A program made the position numbers and the translations under genes. A stretch of DNA of 64,000 bases from contig NZ_JAAGUY010000006.1 in assembly GCF_010868145.1 (NCBI RefSeq), positions 124,001 to 188,000 on the forward strand. The letters are read 5' to 3'. Source of the stretch: Nocardia cyriacigeorgica (GTDB lineage Bacteria > Actinomycetota > Actinomycetes > Mycobacteriales > Mycobacteriaceae). The notes beneath the pieces are model-generated. The model saw nothing but the letters and a program-made list of their open reading frames with translations. It was not told the DNA's origin and searched no databases. How positions within the stretch are numbered: the stretch's first letter is position 1; the number at the start of each line of letters is the position of its first letter. Positions 1-8,706 of the stretch are shown piece by piece.

Positions 1-384
1 ACCGTGCTGGCGACCATGTTGCGGGCGCAGGGCAGCGGGCAGCTCGTGGTGTTCAGCTCCATTGCCGGGGTGCGGGTGCGGCGCGCGAACTACGTCTACG
101 GTGCGGCGAAGGCAGGCCTGGACGGATTCGCGAGCGGGCTCGCGGACGCCCTGCTCGGCACCGGCGTACATCTGCTGCTGGTGCGCTCGGGCTTCGTCAT
201 CGGCCGGATGACCGAAGGGATGGAGCCGGCTCCGTTCTCCATCACGGCCGGTCAGGTTGCCGATGCTGTCGTAGCAGGCTTGCACCGGCGAGCGGGCCAA
301 GTGGCCGTTCCCGGCATCCTGCGATTGGTTTTCGTCGCCTTCCGCATGATGCCGCGGTCGGTGTGGCGCCGCATGCCGCGATGA
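1..384 (+). CDS. Short-chain dehydrogenase/reductase, 5' truncated by the window edge
   Basis: The reading frame is open from base 1, so the start lies upstream and only the C-terminal ~127 residues are seen. The SDR active-site serine (VVFSS) is followed by the Y-x3-K pair in YGAAK, and the end (MMPRSVWRRMPR) resembles the DprE2 type of actinobacterial SDR. The Rossmann glycine motif is missing because of the truncation. An SDR next to cobL matches the mycobacterial arrangement as I recall it. The enzyme is an NAD(P)H-dependent reductase of unknown substrate. True DprE2 usually sits beside dprE1, so this is more likely a paralogue. Confidence 0.85.
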   Translation, partial: TVLATMLRAQGSGQLVVFSSIAGVRVRRANYVYGAAKAGLDGFASGLADALLGTGVHLLLVRSGFVIGRMTEGMEPAPFSITAGQVADAVVAGLHRRAGQVAVPGILRLVFVAFRMMPRSVWRRMPR

Positions 385-442
385 GCGTCGATCGGACTCC
401 GATGCCCGCGCCGAGATTTGGTCGGCGGACCGGGGAGTGGCG

Positions 443-1705
443 GTGAGCGCGGGGACTGCGGACGCAGCGGCGAGGATGAACTGGCCGGGTGCGCCGATCG
501 CGGTGGTCGGCATCGGTGCGGACGGCTGGGGCGAGTTGGGTACGGCGGCGCGCGACGCTATCGCCGGCTGTCAGGTTCTGATGGGTTCCGCGCGGCAACT
601 GACGTTGGTTCCCGATGACGTGACCGCGACTCGTATTTCCTGGCCCTCACCCCTGCTGCCCGCTCTGCCGGATCTGCTGCGCGAGCACGCGGACGCGCAG
701 ATTTGCGTGCTGGCCAGCGGTGATCCGATGTTCTACGGGATCGGCGTGACGCTGGCTAGTCTGGTCGGCGCACAGACATTGCGGGTGTTCCCGCAACCGT
801 CGTCGGCGTCGTTGGCGTGTGCGCGGCTCGGGTGGCCGCTCGCGGAGATCCCGGTGGTGTCCGCGGTCGGCCGGTCACCGGCGAATCTGCTGCCGGAACT
901 CACCGATCGCCGCCGCATCCTCGTCCTCAGTGCCGATGCGGCGACCCCGGCCGTCATCGCGGACCTGCTGAGCCGCAACGGATTCGGCGCTTCGACCATG
1001 ACCGTGCTCGAACAACTCGGCGGCTCCGCCGAGCGCCTCGTCACCGCGACCGCATCGGAATGGGAAAGCGCCCGGATCGACCCCCTCAATATCGTCGCGA
1101 TCGAGGCGGTCGCCGATGCCACGAGTACCCGGGCCACTCGGCTACCCGGATTGCCCGACACCCTGTTCGGCGACGACGGCCAGCTCACCAAATCGGAGGT
1201 CCGCGCGCTGACCCTGAGCGCCCTCGCGCCCGCGCCGGATGAGCTGCTGTGGGACGTCGGCGGCGGCTCTGGCAGCATCGCCATCGAATGGTGCCGCACG
1301 CACCCCACCTGCCGAGCGGTCAGCTTCGAACGGGTCGAGCGGCGGCGGCAGCGGATCGCGGAGAACGCCGTGGCCCTCGGCGCCACCCGGATCGAGGTCC
1401 GCGGCGAGGTGCGCGGCGCACTGGATGGTTCCGTCGGCCCGGATCCGGACGCGATCTTCCTCGGCGGCGGCCTCACCCAGGACGGCGTTTTCGAGACATG
1501 CTGGTCGCATCTGCGCCAGGGCGGGCGGCTGGTGGCCAATGCCGTCACCGCCGAGTCCGAGGCAATGCTGCTCGGTCTGGTTGCCGCGCACGGCGGTGAG
1601 CTGCGCAAATTCCAGGTCTACCGGGCCGAGCCGCTGGGTGGGTTCACCGCATGGCGGCCGCAATTACCTGTTGTGCAGTGGACGGTGGTCAAAGGCGCGG
1701 ACTGA
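443..1705 (+). CDS. cobL: Precorrin-6Y C5,15-methyltransferase (decarboxylating)
   Basis: This enzyme makes precorrin-8 by two SAM-dependent methylations plus decarboxylation. It has two domains: an N-terminal CbiE-like tetrapyrrole methylase (residues ~10-205, opening with a VVGIGADGW motif and carrying LASGDPMFYG) and a C-terminal CbiT-like Rossmann methyltransferase (glycine motif WDVGGGSGSIAIEW near residue 270). Length (~420 aa) fits full CobL. GTG at 443 is preferred because GGGGAG lies 5 nt upstream; GTG 437 and ATG 476 are alternatives. cobK follows about 0.7 kb downstream, but cobM is missing between them. Confidence 0.93.
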   Translation: MSAGTADAAARMNWPGAPIAVVGIGADGWGELGTAARDAIAGCQVLMGSARQLTLVPDDVTATRISWPSPLLPALPDLLREHADAQICVLASGDPMFYGIGVTLASLVGAQTLRVFPQPSSASLACARLGWPLAEIPVVSAVGRSPANLLPELTDRRRILVLSADAATPAVIADLLSRNGFGASTMTVLEQLGGSAERLVTATASEWESARIDPLNIVAIEAVADATSTRATRLPGLPDTLFGDDGQLTKSEVRALTLSALAPAPDELLWDVGGGSGSIAIEWCRTHPTCRAVSFERVERRRQRIAENAVALGATRIEVRGEVRGALDGSVGPDPDAIFLGGGLTQDGVFETCWSHLRQGGRLVANAVTAESEAMLLGLVAAHGGELRKFQVYRAEPLGGFTAWRPQLPVVQWTVVKGAD

Positions 1706-1813
1706 GCGGTGATCCGGTCCTGCCCATGGGTGAAACAGGATCGTTCCAGCGGGTAGGGTCTGGTCCGAGTTCCGATCATGATCGGAAAACCCAGTTCCTG
1801 ACCGGGGAGTCAC

Positions 1814-2437
1814 ATGAAGTACAAGAAGTTCGCCGCCACCGCGTTGCTCGCGGTCGCTGCCACCGGTGTCGCCGCAGGCACCTCCTACGCCGCTCCGGCA
1901 CCCACCCCGCCCGCCTCACACGACCAGAGCACCGCTGTGCCCGCGGTCACCGGTGAAGACCAGGGCGTCGATTACACCCTCGAGCTCGCCGAGGCCGGCA
2001 AGTCGCTGGTCACCACCGTCTCCGGTGGCACGTTCAGCCTCGACACCGACGACAAGACAGTGGCGTTGAAGAACTCCGACGGCGCCGTCGTCACCACGAT
2101 CCCGTTGTCCGCCACCGCCAAGGGGCAGCCGGTGGAGATCGCCGCGACCCTCGACGCCGACAACACCAAACTCACCCTGACCCCGCAGATCACCCCGACC
2201 GCCGCGGCACCGAGCCAGGCCGAGGCCATTTCGGCGCAGGGCTGGTTCATGGCCGAACTGCAGCGCGCCTCGCTCGGTGCGCTCGTCGGCGGGTTGATCG
2301 GCGCCGCGGTCGGCATCCTGTTCTTCGGTGTCGGCGTCCTGCCGGGTGCCGTGCTCGGTGCCATCATCGGCCTCGCGGTCGCCGGTGGTCCGGAGTTGCT
2401 GAACGCGGGCCTCGCCTACTTCAGCGGCCAGCCCTGA
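1814..2437 (+). CDS. Secreted or membrane-anchored protein of the Nocardia DUF8020-like type
   Basis: This is a 207-residue protein with a clear signal peptide (MKYKKF, hydrophobic stretch, AXA cleavage near ATSYA). A soluble domain of about 100 residues rich in T, D and V contains GGTFSL and KLTLTP patches. The C-terminal ~65 residues are a glycine-zipper-like hydrophobic segment that should insert in or associate with a membrane. GGGGAG precedes the ATG. It is homologous by eye to the gene at 26391-26951. Function is unknown. It occupies the slot between cobL and cobK where cobM is expected, and its stop overlaps the start of cobK. The DUF number is from memory. Confidence 0.85.
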   Translation: MKYKKFAATALLAVAATGVAAGTSYAAPAPTPPASHDQSTAVPAVTGEDQGVDYTLELAEAGKSLVTTVSGGTFSLDTDDKTVALKNSDGAVVTTIPLSATAKGQPVEIAATLDADNTKLTLTPQITPTAAAPSQAEAISAQGWFMAELQRASLGALVGGLIGAAVGILFFGVGVLPGAVLGAIIGLAVAGGPELLNAGLAYFSGQP

Positions 2438-3180
2438 ACATCCTGATATTGGGCGGAACCCGGCAGGCCCGGGAACTGGCCCGCATCGCGTCCGGCGAGC
2501 GAGGATTCGATATCGTCTCCTCGCTCGCCGGACGCGTTCGCGAACCCGTGCTGCCCGCCGGTCGGGTTCGTATCGGTGGTTTCGGCGGGGCGCAGGGTCT
2601 GCGGGACTGGTTGACGACGCACCGGATCGCCGCCGTCGTCGACGCGACTCATCCGTTCGCCGGCACCATCACCGGCAATGCGGCGATCGCGTGCCGAGCC
2701 GCCGATATACCGTTGCTGCTGCTCAGCCGCCCCGGCTGGTCGGCGGGTCCGGGGGACATCTGGATTCGCGTCCCCAACCTGGACGCCGCAGCCGCGCGCG
2801 TCAGTGCGCTGGGGGAGCGAGTGTTCCTCACGATCGGCCGCCAAGGTGTCGGCGCGTTCGCCGACCAGACCCGGCAGTGGTTCCTGATCCGCGCCATCGA
2901 TCCGCCGGAATCGGCGCTGCCGCCCCGCCATGAACTCTTGCTGGCCCGGGGGCCGTTCACCGTCGAGTCCGAAGCCGAGCTCCTGGCTGCGTACCGTATC
3001 GATGTGCTGGTGACCAAGGACAGCGGTGGTGCCGATACTGCCGCGAAGCTGACCGCCGCGCGTGAGGCGGGGCTTCCGGTGGTGATGATCGACCGGCCCG
3101 TGGTGCCGGAGGGCACATCCGGTGTTACGACTGTCGCCGAGGCGATGGACTGGCTGCGTCGGGCCGCACTCCGCGCCTGA
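2434..3180 (+). CDS. cobK: Precorrin-6A reductase
   Basis: CobK reduces precorrin-6A to precorrin-6B with NADPH. The protein begins NILILGGTRQARELA, the usual nucleotide-binding start of the family, and contains VDATHPFAGTITGNA and the late VTKDSGG motif. The family start would be M-N-I-L-I-L-G-G-T, and the only codon at that place is CTG at 2434, which overlaps the TGA of the upstream gene (CTGA). No ATG, GTG or TTG start is available there; TTG 2449 would remove the first beta strand. CTG initiation with translational coupling is therefore my inference. Length (~248 aa) is normal. Confidence 0.88.
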   Translation: MNILILGGTRQARELARIASGERGFDIVSSLAGRVREPVLPAGRVRIGGFGGAQGLRDWLTTHRIAAVVDATHPFAGTITGNAAIACRAADIPLLLLSRPGWSAGPGDIWIRVPNLDAAAARVSALGERVFLTIGRQGVGAFADQTRQWFLIRAIDPPESALPPRHELLLARGPFTVESEAELLAAYRIDVLVTKDSGGADTAAKLTAAREAGLPVVMIDRPVVPEGTSGVTTVAEAMDWLRRAALRA

Positions 3181-3192
3181 CTGCCTGCGTGC

Positions 3193-3837
3193 TCACCGTC
3201 GCCAGAAGAAATGGTGCACTACGCCGCTGGGACTTGGGATCTGCTCGAGATGAAAACGATCGGTCAGTTCCTCGGGACTCGACCACAACCGTTCGCCGCC
3301 GCCGAGTTCGACGGGAGCGACCGCCACATGCATCTGGTCGATGAGATCGGCCTCGAGGAACTCCCGGACTGTTGCGACACCGCCGCCGATCCGCACGTCT
3401 TTGCCGTCGGCGGCCTCGAAGGCGCGCGCCAAGGCTTCTGCCGGTGCCGCGTCGAGGAAGTGGAATGTGGTGTCGGCCAGTGTGAACGACGGCCGTTGGT
3501 GATGAGTGAGCACGAATACGGGTGTGCGGAAGGGCGGTTCGTCTCCCCACCATCCCTGCCAGTCGTAGTTCTCCCACGGTCCCCGCTGCGGACCGAACTT
3601 GTTGCGCCCCATGATCTCGGCACCGATATTGTTCGCGTAATCACGGGTGATGTAGTCGTCGAGGCCATAGCTCCCGCCGGGGTCGGTCCGATTCACCCAA
3701 TGCGCGGTAGCCCCGGCCCACGACATGAAATCGGCTGGATTCGCACTCCCGAACGGCCGCTCGAGGCTCTGACCCTCCCCGGCGCCGTACCCATCACGGG
3801 AAATGCTGAAGTTCTGAACCCGCACCACCTGCGTCAT
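3193..3837 (-). CDS. RibD C-terminal / dihydrofolate reductase-family protein
   Basis: The 214-residue protein has the RibD-type reductase fold: an N-terminal strand (VVRVQNFSISRDG), a central IMGRNKFG loop, and the C-terminal IGGGVATVREFLEADLID motif that normally holds NADPH. Such proteins are predicted NADPH reductases of unknown substrate; this one is probably not the housekeeping FolA. AGAGGATG lies upstream of the ATG. It is downstream of and co-directional with a PadR regulator (3953-4519), and the 115-bp gap contains two palindromic repeats that look like operators. Confidence 0.85.
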   Translation of the reverse strand: MTQVVRVQNFSISRDGYGAGEGQSLERPFGSANPADFMSWAGATAHWVNRTDPGGSYGLDDYITRDYANNIGAEIMGRNKFGPQRGPWENYDWQGWWGDEPPFRTPVFVLTHHQRPSFTLADTTFHFLDAAPAEALARAFEAADGKDVRIGGGVATVREFLEADLIDQMHVAVAPVELGGGERLWSSPEELTDRFHLEQIPSPSGVVHHFFWRR

Positions 3838-3853
3838 CGAACATCCTCTCTGA

Positions 3854-3910
3854 TTGCAGTATGCAAGCAGTTAGGAACCTACGCAAACCGATCGCATAAT
3901 GCAACTAGTT
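3854..3910 (-). promoter_or_regulatory. Two TYGCA-N3-TGCAA repeats upstream of the RibD-type gene
   Basis: The + strand shows TTGCAgtaTGCAA at 3854-3866 followed by gcAGTT, and TCGCAtaaTGCAA at 3892-3904 followed by ctAGTT. The repeats are 38 bp apart and each is a dyad. They lie 17-73 bp upstream of the reductase start, so they could be operators for it. The cognate regulator is not known; the nearby PadR is only one candidate. Confidence 0.45.
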
Positions 3911-3952
3911 CTCCGAACTCGCTTCTGGTGTCGGCGTCTTCGTGCGGTTCGG

Positions 3953-4519
3953 CTAGCGCTTTGGGCTGTGAGTAGCGCCGATATCGATGGACTCGCGAGC
4001 GAGGAGGGTGGGGAGGCGGTCGAACCATGCGAGGACGGCGCGTTCGTAGGCGATGCCGAATTCGAGGGTGGCGTGCTGGTGGGGGCGCATGGTGGCGCAG
4101 TCCTCGCGGAGGTAGCCGTCAAGACGTCGTTGGTGGACCTCGCGGCCTGCGGTGATGAGCTCGTCCAGGTAGGCGGGGTCCAAGTGTTCACCGAACGACA
4201 TCGTCAGCAGGAGTGGGACGCGGATCGTTTCGGCGCCGGGGTCGCGTGCGATCCATTCCTTGAACGCGGCCCGGCCCGCCTCGGTGATCTGGTAAGGGGT
4301 GCGTTCGCGCGCGCCGGTCTGGCCCTTCTCCACCAGGCCGGCTGCGTCCATGGCGGTGAGTTCGCGGTAGACCTGACTCTGGGTGATGGTCCAGAAATCG
4401 CCGATCCGCTCCTGGGCCAGGTTCACCAGATCCCAGCCTGACATGGGGCCTTCGTGCAGGAAACCCAACAGGGACGCGGCCGTGGAGTTCATTGGCCGTC
4501 TCTTCGTGCGGTCCGCCAC
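3953..4519 (-). CDS. PadR-family transcriptional regulator
   Basis: The 188-residue protein has an N-terminal winged helix (LLGFLHEGPMSGWDLVNLAQ, then FWTITQSQVYRELTAMDAAGLVEKG), which is the PadR DNA-binding signature. A C-terminal helical dimerisation region of the AphA/PadR type follows (residues ~95-185). GTG at 4519 is chosen because AAGGGAG lies 6 nt upstream; GTG 4537 and ATG 4492 are possible. A 21-bp dyad lies just upstream (4538-4558), which suggests autoregulation. It is between cobI-cobJ and the RibD-type reductase on the same strand. Confidence 0.88.
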   Translation of the reverse strand: MADRTKRRPMNSTAASLLGFLHEGPMSGWDLVNLAQERIGDFWTITQSQVYRELTAMDAAGLVEKGQTGARERTPYQITEAGRAAFKEWIARDPGAETIRVPLLLTMSFGEHLDPAYLDELITAGREVHQRRLDGYLREDCATMRPHQHATLEFGIAYERAVLAWFDRLPTLLARESIDIGATHSPKR

Positions 4520-4537
4520 CCCGTGCTCCCTTCTCAC

Positions 4538-4558
4538 AACACTCCATAGTGGAATGTT
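4538..4558. promoter_or_regulatory. Dyad operator candidate before the PadR gene
   Basis: The arms AACACTCCA and TGGAATGTT flank a 3-nt centre and match at 8 of 9 positions. The site ends about 19 bp before the chosen GTG start of the PadR regulator. Dyads of this size are typical PadR targets, so autorepression is the simplest reading. Confidence 0.55.
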
Positions 4559-4711
4559 GACGAGTCTACCCGCTGCCGGCGGTGGGCTGGGAAGCCGCGG
4601 CTCTCGCGTCGAACTCCGAGCGCCGCTGTTCCTGCCGGTTACGCGCTCGCCGGCGAGCGGTGATCGATATCTGCGAACGCCGGTTCACCGGGCGTGGGAG
4701 ATGATCGTTGG

Positions 4712-6343
4712 TCAGTGCTCGTATCGGCGGGACGTGTAGACCCGGGGTCCGTCATCGGTGTCGACCACCGAGGTCGTCGACGCGCCGATGATGAGCAGGG
4801 TGCGCATATCGACGTCGGCGGGGTCGAGATCGGCGAGGGAGACCACGCGCACGGATTCGGAGGGGCCGCCGACGTCGCGGCCGACCACGACCGGCGTCAG
4901 CGGCGCGCGATGCTCGAGCAGTAGTTCACGCATGGCCGCGACCTGCCAGGTGCGTTGGCTGGAGGCGGGGTTGTAGATGGCGATGGCCATATCCGCTGCG
5001 GCGGCCGCGGACAGGCGTCGCGCGACCACATCCCATGGCTTGAGCCGATCGGACAGCGAGATCATCGCGTAGTCGTGGCCCAGCGGCGCGCCGACCCGGC
5101 TCGCCACAGCGTTGGCGGCGGTGACGCCGGGCAGCACCCGCACCGGCACGCCTTTCCATTGCGGATCTGCGGATTCCTCCAGTACCGCAGCGGCCATCGC
5201 GAAGACACCAGGGTCGCCCGAAGAGACCACCGCAACGCGCGCGCCGTGCTTGGCCAGATCCAATGCCATTGCCGCGCGCTCGGATTCGACCCGGTTATCG
5301 CTGGCATGCCTGCGCTGACCCGGGCGGATCGGGACGCGATCGACGTAGGTGGTGTAGCCGACCAGGTCGGTGGCGTCGGCGAGTGCGCGATCGACCTCGG
5401 GTGTCGTCCACACGGTCGCACCGGGGCCGAGGCCGACCACAATGACTTCGCCTGTGTGAGCGATCTTTTCCACCGCTATCGAGTGCGGGTGGTCGAGGGC
5501 GGGAGGTAGTCCGGAGTCGCCGGCGGTCACCGTTTCGGCTTCGTGCGAGGCCGTGGCCGGCACTGAATGCCCTGTGGTAGACCGAGTCTCGGCCGGTGCG
5601 CTGATGCGCAGCGGGGTCGTCGGTTCCGGTCCGGGAACGATGGTGATCGCGAAGTACGGGACCTCGTCGTCGGCCACGTCGGCGGCGGCCAGCACCCGCT
5701 GGCGTCCGGTGCTCGCCCGCTCGACGTAGTACGCATCGGCCAATCTGCCGGAATCCGACAGGGCCTGCCGCACCGCCGGATACGTGCGGCCCAATTTCAT
5801 GACGGCAGCAGCGTCGGCGTCGCGCAGGCGGTGAGTCAATTCGTCGACCGGCATCGTGCCCGGCAACACGGTCAGTACCTGCTCGCCCTCGACCAGCGGG
5901 GTGCCAAGTGCCGCCGACGCCGCGCTCACCGAAGTGATGCCGGGAATGATCTCGGCCTCGAACCGGTCGGCCAGCCGCCGGTGCATATGCATGTAGGAGC
6001 TGTAGAACAGCGGGTCACCTGCCGCCAGCAGGGCGACGGTCCGTCCGGCGGCGAGATGTCGCGCCAGCCGTTCGGCGGCCTGTTCGTAGAACTCGTCGAT
6101 AGCGCCCTGGTAGCCGCCGGGATGGTCGGTGGTCTCGGTGGTCACCGGGTACACCAGATGCTCTTCGAGCTGGTCCGCCCGCATATACGGCGCCGCGATG
6201 GCGCGGGAGATGCTGCGCCCGTGCCGTGCGCTGTGGAAGGCGATCACATCGGCCGCGCCGATGACCCGCGCCGCCTTCACTGTCACCAGTTCCGGATCGC
6301 CGGGGCCGAGCCCGATGCCCCACAGTTTGCCCGGTGTGGTCAT
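4712..6343 (-). CDS. cobIJ: Fused precorrin-2 C20-methyltransferase / precorrin-3B C17-methyltransferase (CobI-CobJ)
   Basis: Two tetrapyrrole methylases are joined in one 543-residue protein. The CobI half (residues 1-~235) has [19 protein letters not shown] and [14 protein letters not shown]. The CobJ half (from ~300) has [28 protein letters not shown] and AIYNPAS. The linker (~240-295) is Thr/Ala/His-rich and unconserved. CobI makes precorrin-3A; CobJ performs the ring contraction from precorrin-3B to precorrin-4. The fusion is known in mycobacteria and relatives. The start overlaps the end of cobH by 4 bp (ATGA), so the two are coupled with cobH upstream. Confidence 0.94.
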   Translation of the reverse strand: MTTPGKLWGIGLGPGDPELVTVKAARVIGAADVIAFHSARHGRSISRAIAAPYMRADQLEEHLVYPVTTETTDHPGGYQGAIDEFYEQAAERLARHLAAGRTVALLAAGDPLFYSSYMHMHRRLADRFEAEIIPGITSVSAASAALGTPLVEGEQVLTVLPGTMPVDELTHRLRDADAAAVMKLGRTYPAVRQALSDSGRLADAYYVERASTGRQRVLAAADVADDEVPYFAITIVPGPEPTTPLRISAPAETRSTTGHSVPATASHEAETVTAGDSGLPPALDHPHSIAVEKIAHTGEVIVVGLGPGATVWTTPEVDRALADATDLVGYTTYVDRVPIRPGQRRHASDNRVESERAAMALDLAKHGARVAVVSSGDPGVFAMAAAVLEESADPQWKGVPVRVLPGVTAANAVASRVGAPLGHDYAMISLSDRLKPWDVVARRLSAAAAADMAIAIYNPASSQRTWQVAAMRELLLEHRAPLTPVVVGRDVGGPSESVRVVSLADLDPADVDMRTLLIIGASTTSVVDTDDGPRVYTSRRYEH

Positions 6344-6975
6344 TCCTGTTCGCTCGCAATCGCATTCAGTGCCGAGGCGGTGATGGCGCTGCCCCCGCGC
6401 CTGCCGCGCACGGTCAGGTAGTCGACACCGCCCGCCTCGATCAACGCGTCCTTGGATTCGACGGCGCCGACGAAACCGACCGGGATGCCCAGTACGGCCG
6501 CCGGACGCGGCGCCCCGGCATCGAGCATGTCGAGCAGATGGAACAGTGCGGTGGGGGCGTTACCGATGGCGACCACGGCACCGTCGAGCTTCTCGGCCCA
6601 CAGCTCCAGCGCCGCCGCCGAGCGCGTGGTGCCCATCCGCTGCGCCAGCTCCGGTACCCGAGAATCGGCCAGCAAGCACAGCACCTCGTTATCGGCAGGC
6701 AGCCGCTTACGGGTCACCCCCGAGGCCACCATGCTCGCATCACACAGAATCGGCGCCCCCGCCTGCAATGCGGTCCGCGCCGCAGCCACCACACCGGGCG
6801 TGAACGCTATATCTCCCGCCAGATCGACCTGCCCACATCCGTGGATCATCCGCACCACGACCTGCGCGACGTCCGGCGGAAACCCGCTGAGGTCGGCCTC
6901 GGCACGGATCGTGGCGAACGACCGCCGATAGATCTCGGCCGCGTCGGTGAGATAACTGGCACGCACGTCGGACAT
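6340..6975 (-). CDS. cobH: Precorrin-8X methylmutase
   Basis: CobH moves the C11 methyl group to C12, turning precorrin-8X into hydrogenobyrinic acid. The 211-residue protein has the family motifs [22 protein letters not shown], the active-site region [14 protein letters not shown] (catalytic His), [16 protein letters not shown], and the end [12 protein letters not shown]. The start at ATG 6975 (MSDVRASY) fits the family; the frame is open about 23 codons further upstream but without similarity. Its stop overlaps the start of cobI-cobJ by 4 bp. Confidence 0.93.
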   Translation of the reverse strand: MSDVRASYLTDAAEIYRRSFATIRAEADLSGFPPDVAQVVVRMIHGCGQVDLAGDIAFTPGVVAAARTALQAGAPILCDASMVASGVTRKRLPADNEVLCLLADSRVPELAQRMGTTRSAAALELWAEKLDGAVVAIGNAPTALFHLLDMLDAGAPRPAAVLGIPVGFVGAVESKDALIEAGGVDYLTVRGRRGGSAITASALNAIASEQE

Positions 6976-7092
6976 GCCCCTCAGCCTATTGCTCGGGTAA
7001 CGGGCTGCTCCGTGGCGGGTCGGCGCCCGCCTCGCCGGCGGCATGCTCCGCCGGTTCGAGCAGCGCGGCCACTGTTGGTGGCTATGCGGACC

Positions 7093-7785
7093 TCACTGTT
7101 TGACCACCATCTCCAATCCGCTCGAGAACGGCAGGGTCTGGCTGAGTAGCCGGTTGGCCGGGTCATCGATGAAAGCAAGAGCGTCTCGGTAGTTCTCGCG
7201 GTGACCATCGGTGTTGTCGATGAACACGACGCCGCCGGGCCGCAACTTCGGGACGATCAGCTCGAGCGCGGGCCGCGCCAGCACCGGCCAGATGTCGATC
7301 AATGCGAGATCGATCGGGACATCGAGATCGACGAGGGTGGTGCGGACATCGCCCTCGCGCAGGTCGATCAGCTCGTCGAGACCGGCGCGGTGAAAATTTT
7401 GGCGCGCGGTTGCCGCCTTGGCGGGCTCGATCTCGGTGCCGATCACCCGGCCCGTGCCACCGTCGGCCGAGGTCACCAGGTGCACCGCTTGTGCCAGGTA
7501 CAGCGTCGATACCCCGTACGATGTGCCGACCTCCACGACCTGCCGGGCTCGCATGGCCAGGCATACCCGGTGGCACAACATCGCCTTGTCGTGTTCGAGG
7601 GCGATGAGCTTATCGGCCAGGAAATCGTTGGCGTCGGCATCGAGGTCGTTCGGATCAGCGGCGTCGTCGCGCGCCACCCGATCGGCGAAGTACGACCCGA
7701 TCGCCGGAATCTGGTCGAGGCTGCGCTGCTGCAACTCGGCGACGAAACGGTCGAGTTCGGGATCCTGCAAGGTGCCGGCGTTCAT
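7093..7785 (-). CDS. SAM-dependent O-methyltransferase (caffeoyl-CoA/MdmC-like)
   Basis: This is a 230-residue class I methyltransferase. The SAM-binding loop is VVEVGTSYGVSTLYLA, the acidic residue follows in VIGTEIEPAKAATARQNF, and the metal/substrate segment is LALIDIWP with VFIDNTDGH further on. The class usually transfers methyl groups to catechol-like hydroxyls with a divalent metal; the substrate here is unknown. The start is ATG 7785 with AAAGG about 8 nt upstream. It is divergent from the TetR gene at 7911, which probably controls it. Confidence 0.88.
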   Translation of the reverse strand: MNAGTLQDPELDRFVAELQQRSLDQIPAIGSYFADRVARDDAADPNDLDADANDFLADKLIALEHDKAMLCHRVCLAMRARQVVEVGTSYGVSTLYLAQAVHLVTSADGGTGRVIGTEIEPAKAATARQNFHRAGLDELIDLREGDVRTTLVDLDVPIDLALIDIWPVLARPALELIVPKLRPGGVVFIDNTDGHRENYRDALAFIDDPANRLLSQTLPFSSGLEMVVKQ

Positions 7786-7858
7786 CACAGTGCCTTTCGA
7801 AAGGTGCGTGCCACATCGGTATCGAGGTGTGCGCTCAACAGTCTGGAAACAATGACCC

Positions 7859-7870
7859 ATTGATGTCAAT
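7859..7870. promoter_or_regulatory. ATTGA-N2-TCAAT dyad between the O-methyltransferase and TetR genes
   Basis: ATTGATGTCAAT is a perfect 5-bp-arm dyad. It lies 74 bp upstream of the methyltransferase start and 41 bp upstream of the TetR start, where a single site could repress both divergent promoters. The binding protein is inferred to be the adjacent TetR. Confidence 0.4.
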
Positions 7871-7910
7871 ATGGTGTGAACGTTAACCCCGTGCGGTACT
7901 GTCCGGTCTT

Positions 7911-8621
7911 GTGTCCGAACCGCTCCCGCCCGGTCGTCGCCGCCGTAGTCCGCTGACCCGGGGTGGCCGGGCGACGCTGACCGCCGACGCGATCGCCTCG
8001 GCGATGCTGGATCGCGCCGGGCGTTGCGGATTCGCGTCGGTGTCGATGCAGGACCTTGCTGCCGATCTCGGTGTGACCGTCCGTGCGCTCTACCGGCACG
8101 TCCGGGATCGGCAGGAGGTCGTTGATCGAGCGGTCGAGCTGTGGCTGTCCGGGTGGCCGACTCCCGAACTCGATCCCACTCGATGGCGAGAGAGCCTGCG
8201 CGCCTACTGTGACCTGCACCGCGCAATTGCCCGGCGGTATCCACGAGCGCTGCTCGTGTCGCTGGACGAGCGGGTGAGCGATGCTCGCGTACCCGCGCAA
8301 CGCCTCATCGCACCGGAGCAGTTCCTGGAGTTCCTTGCCGCGGTGGGGCTCCCGTTGCCCGATGCGTTGTTCGTGCACAGCGATCTCACACTGCGCATCT
8401 ACGGTTTCGTCCTCTTCGTCGACTATCGAGCCGATAGTGGTGAACCGATCGCCGATCAATATCCGGTGCCGCAAGCATGGCTCGATGGCCATGCGGATCT
8501 CGACGTGCCGCTGCTGCGTCGCGCCCGCACCGAGGCCGGTTTCGACGCCGATGCCATGTTCGATCGCGTGACGGTGGAGGTGATCAACGCCGTCGAAAGG
8601 CTCCTGTGCGGGCCAGGCTGA
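7911..8621 (+). CDS. TetR-family transcriptional regulator
   Basis: The 236-residue protein has an N-terminal TetR helix-turn-helix (TADAIASAMLDRAGRCGFASVS, then DLAADLGVTVRALYRHVRDRQEVVDRAVEL) preceded by an Arg-rich tail. The larger C-terminal domain resembles the TetR_C (tetracycline-repressor-like) class. A TACTGT -10-like hexamer ends 8 nt before the GTG start and no ribosome site is visible, which suggests a leaderless mRNA. It is divergent from the O-methyltransferase and convergent with cobG. Confidence 0.88.
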   Translation: MSEPLPPGRRRRSPLTRGGRATLTADAIASAMLDRAGRCGFASVSMQDLAADLGVTVRALYRHVRDRQEVVDRAVELWLSGWPTPELDPTRWRESLRAYCDLHRAIARRYPRALLVSLDERVSDARVPAQRLIAPEQFLEFLAAVGLPLPDALFVHSDLTLRIYGFVLFVDYRADSGEPIADQYPVPQAWLDGHADLDVPLLRRARTEAGFDADAMFDRVTVEVINAVERLLCGPG

Positions 8622-8706
8622 TCCATGCACCAGCGGACCCTTCGAGGAGAACGGCCACTGGGCGGCCTGATTGTCGCTGGGTGATCGTGGCGCCCTATTC
8701 GGCTTC

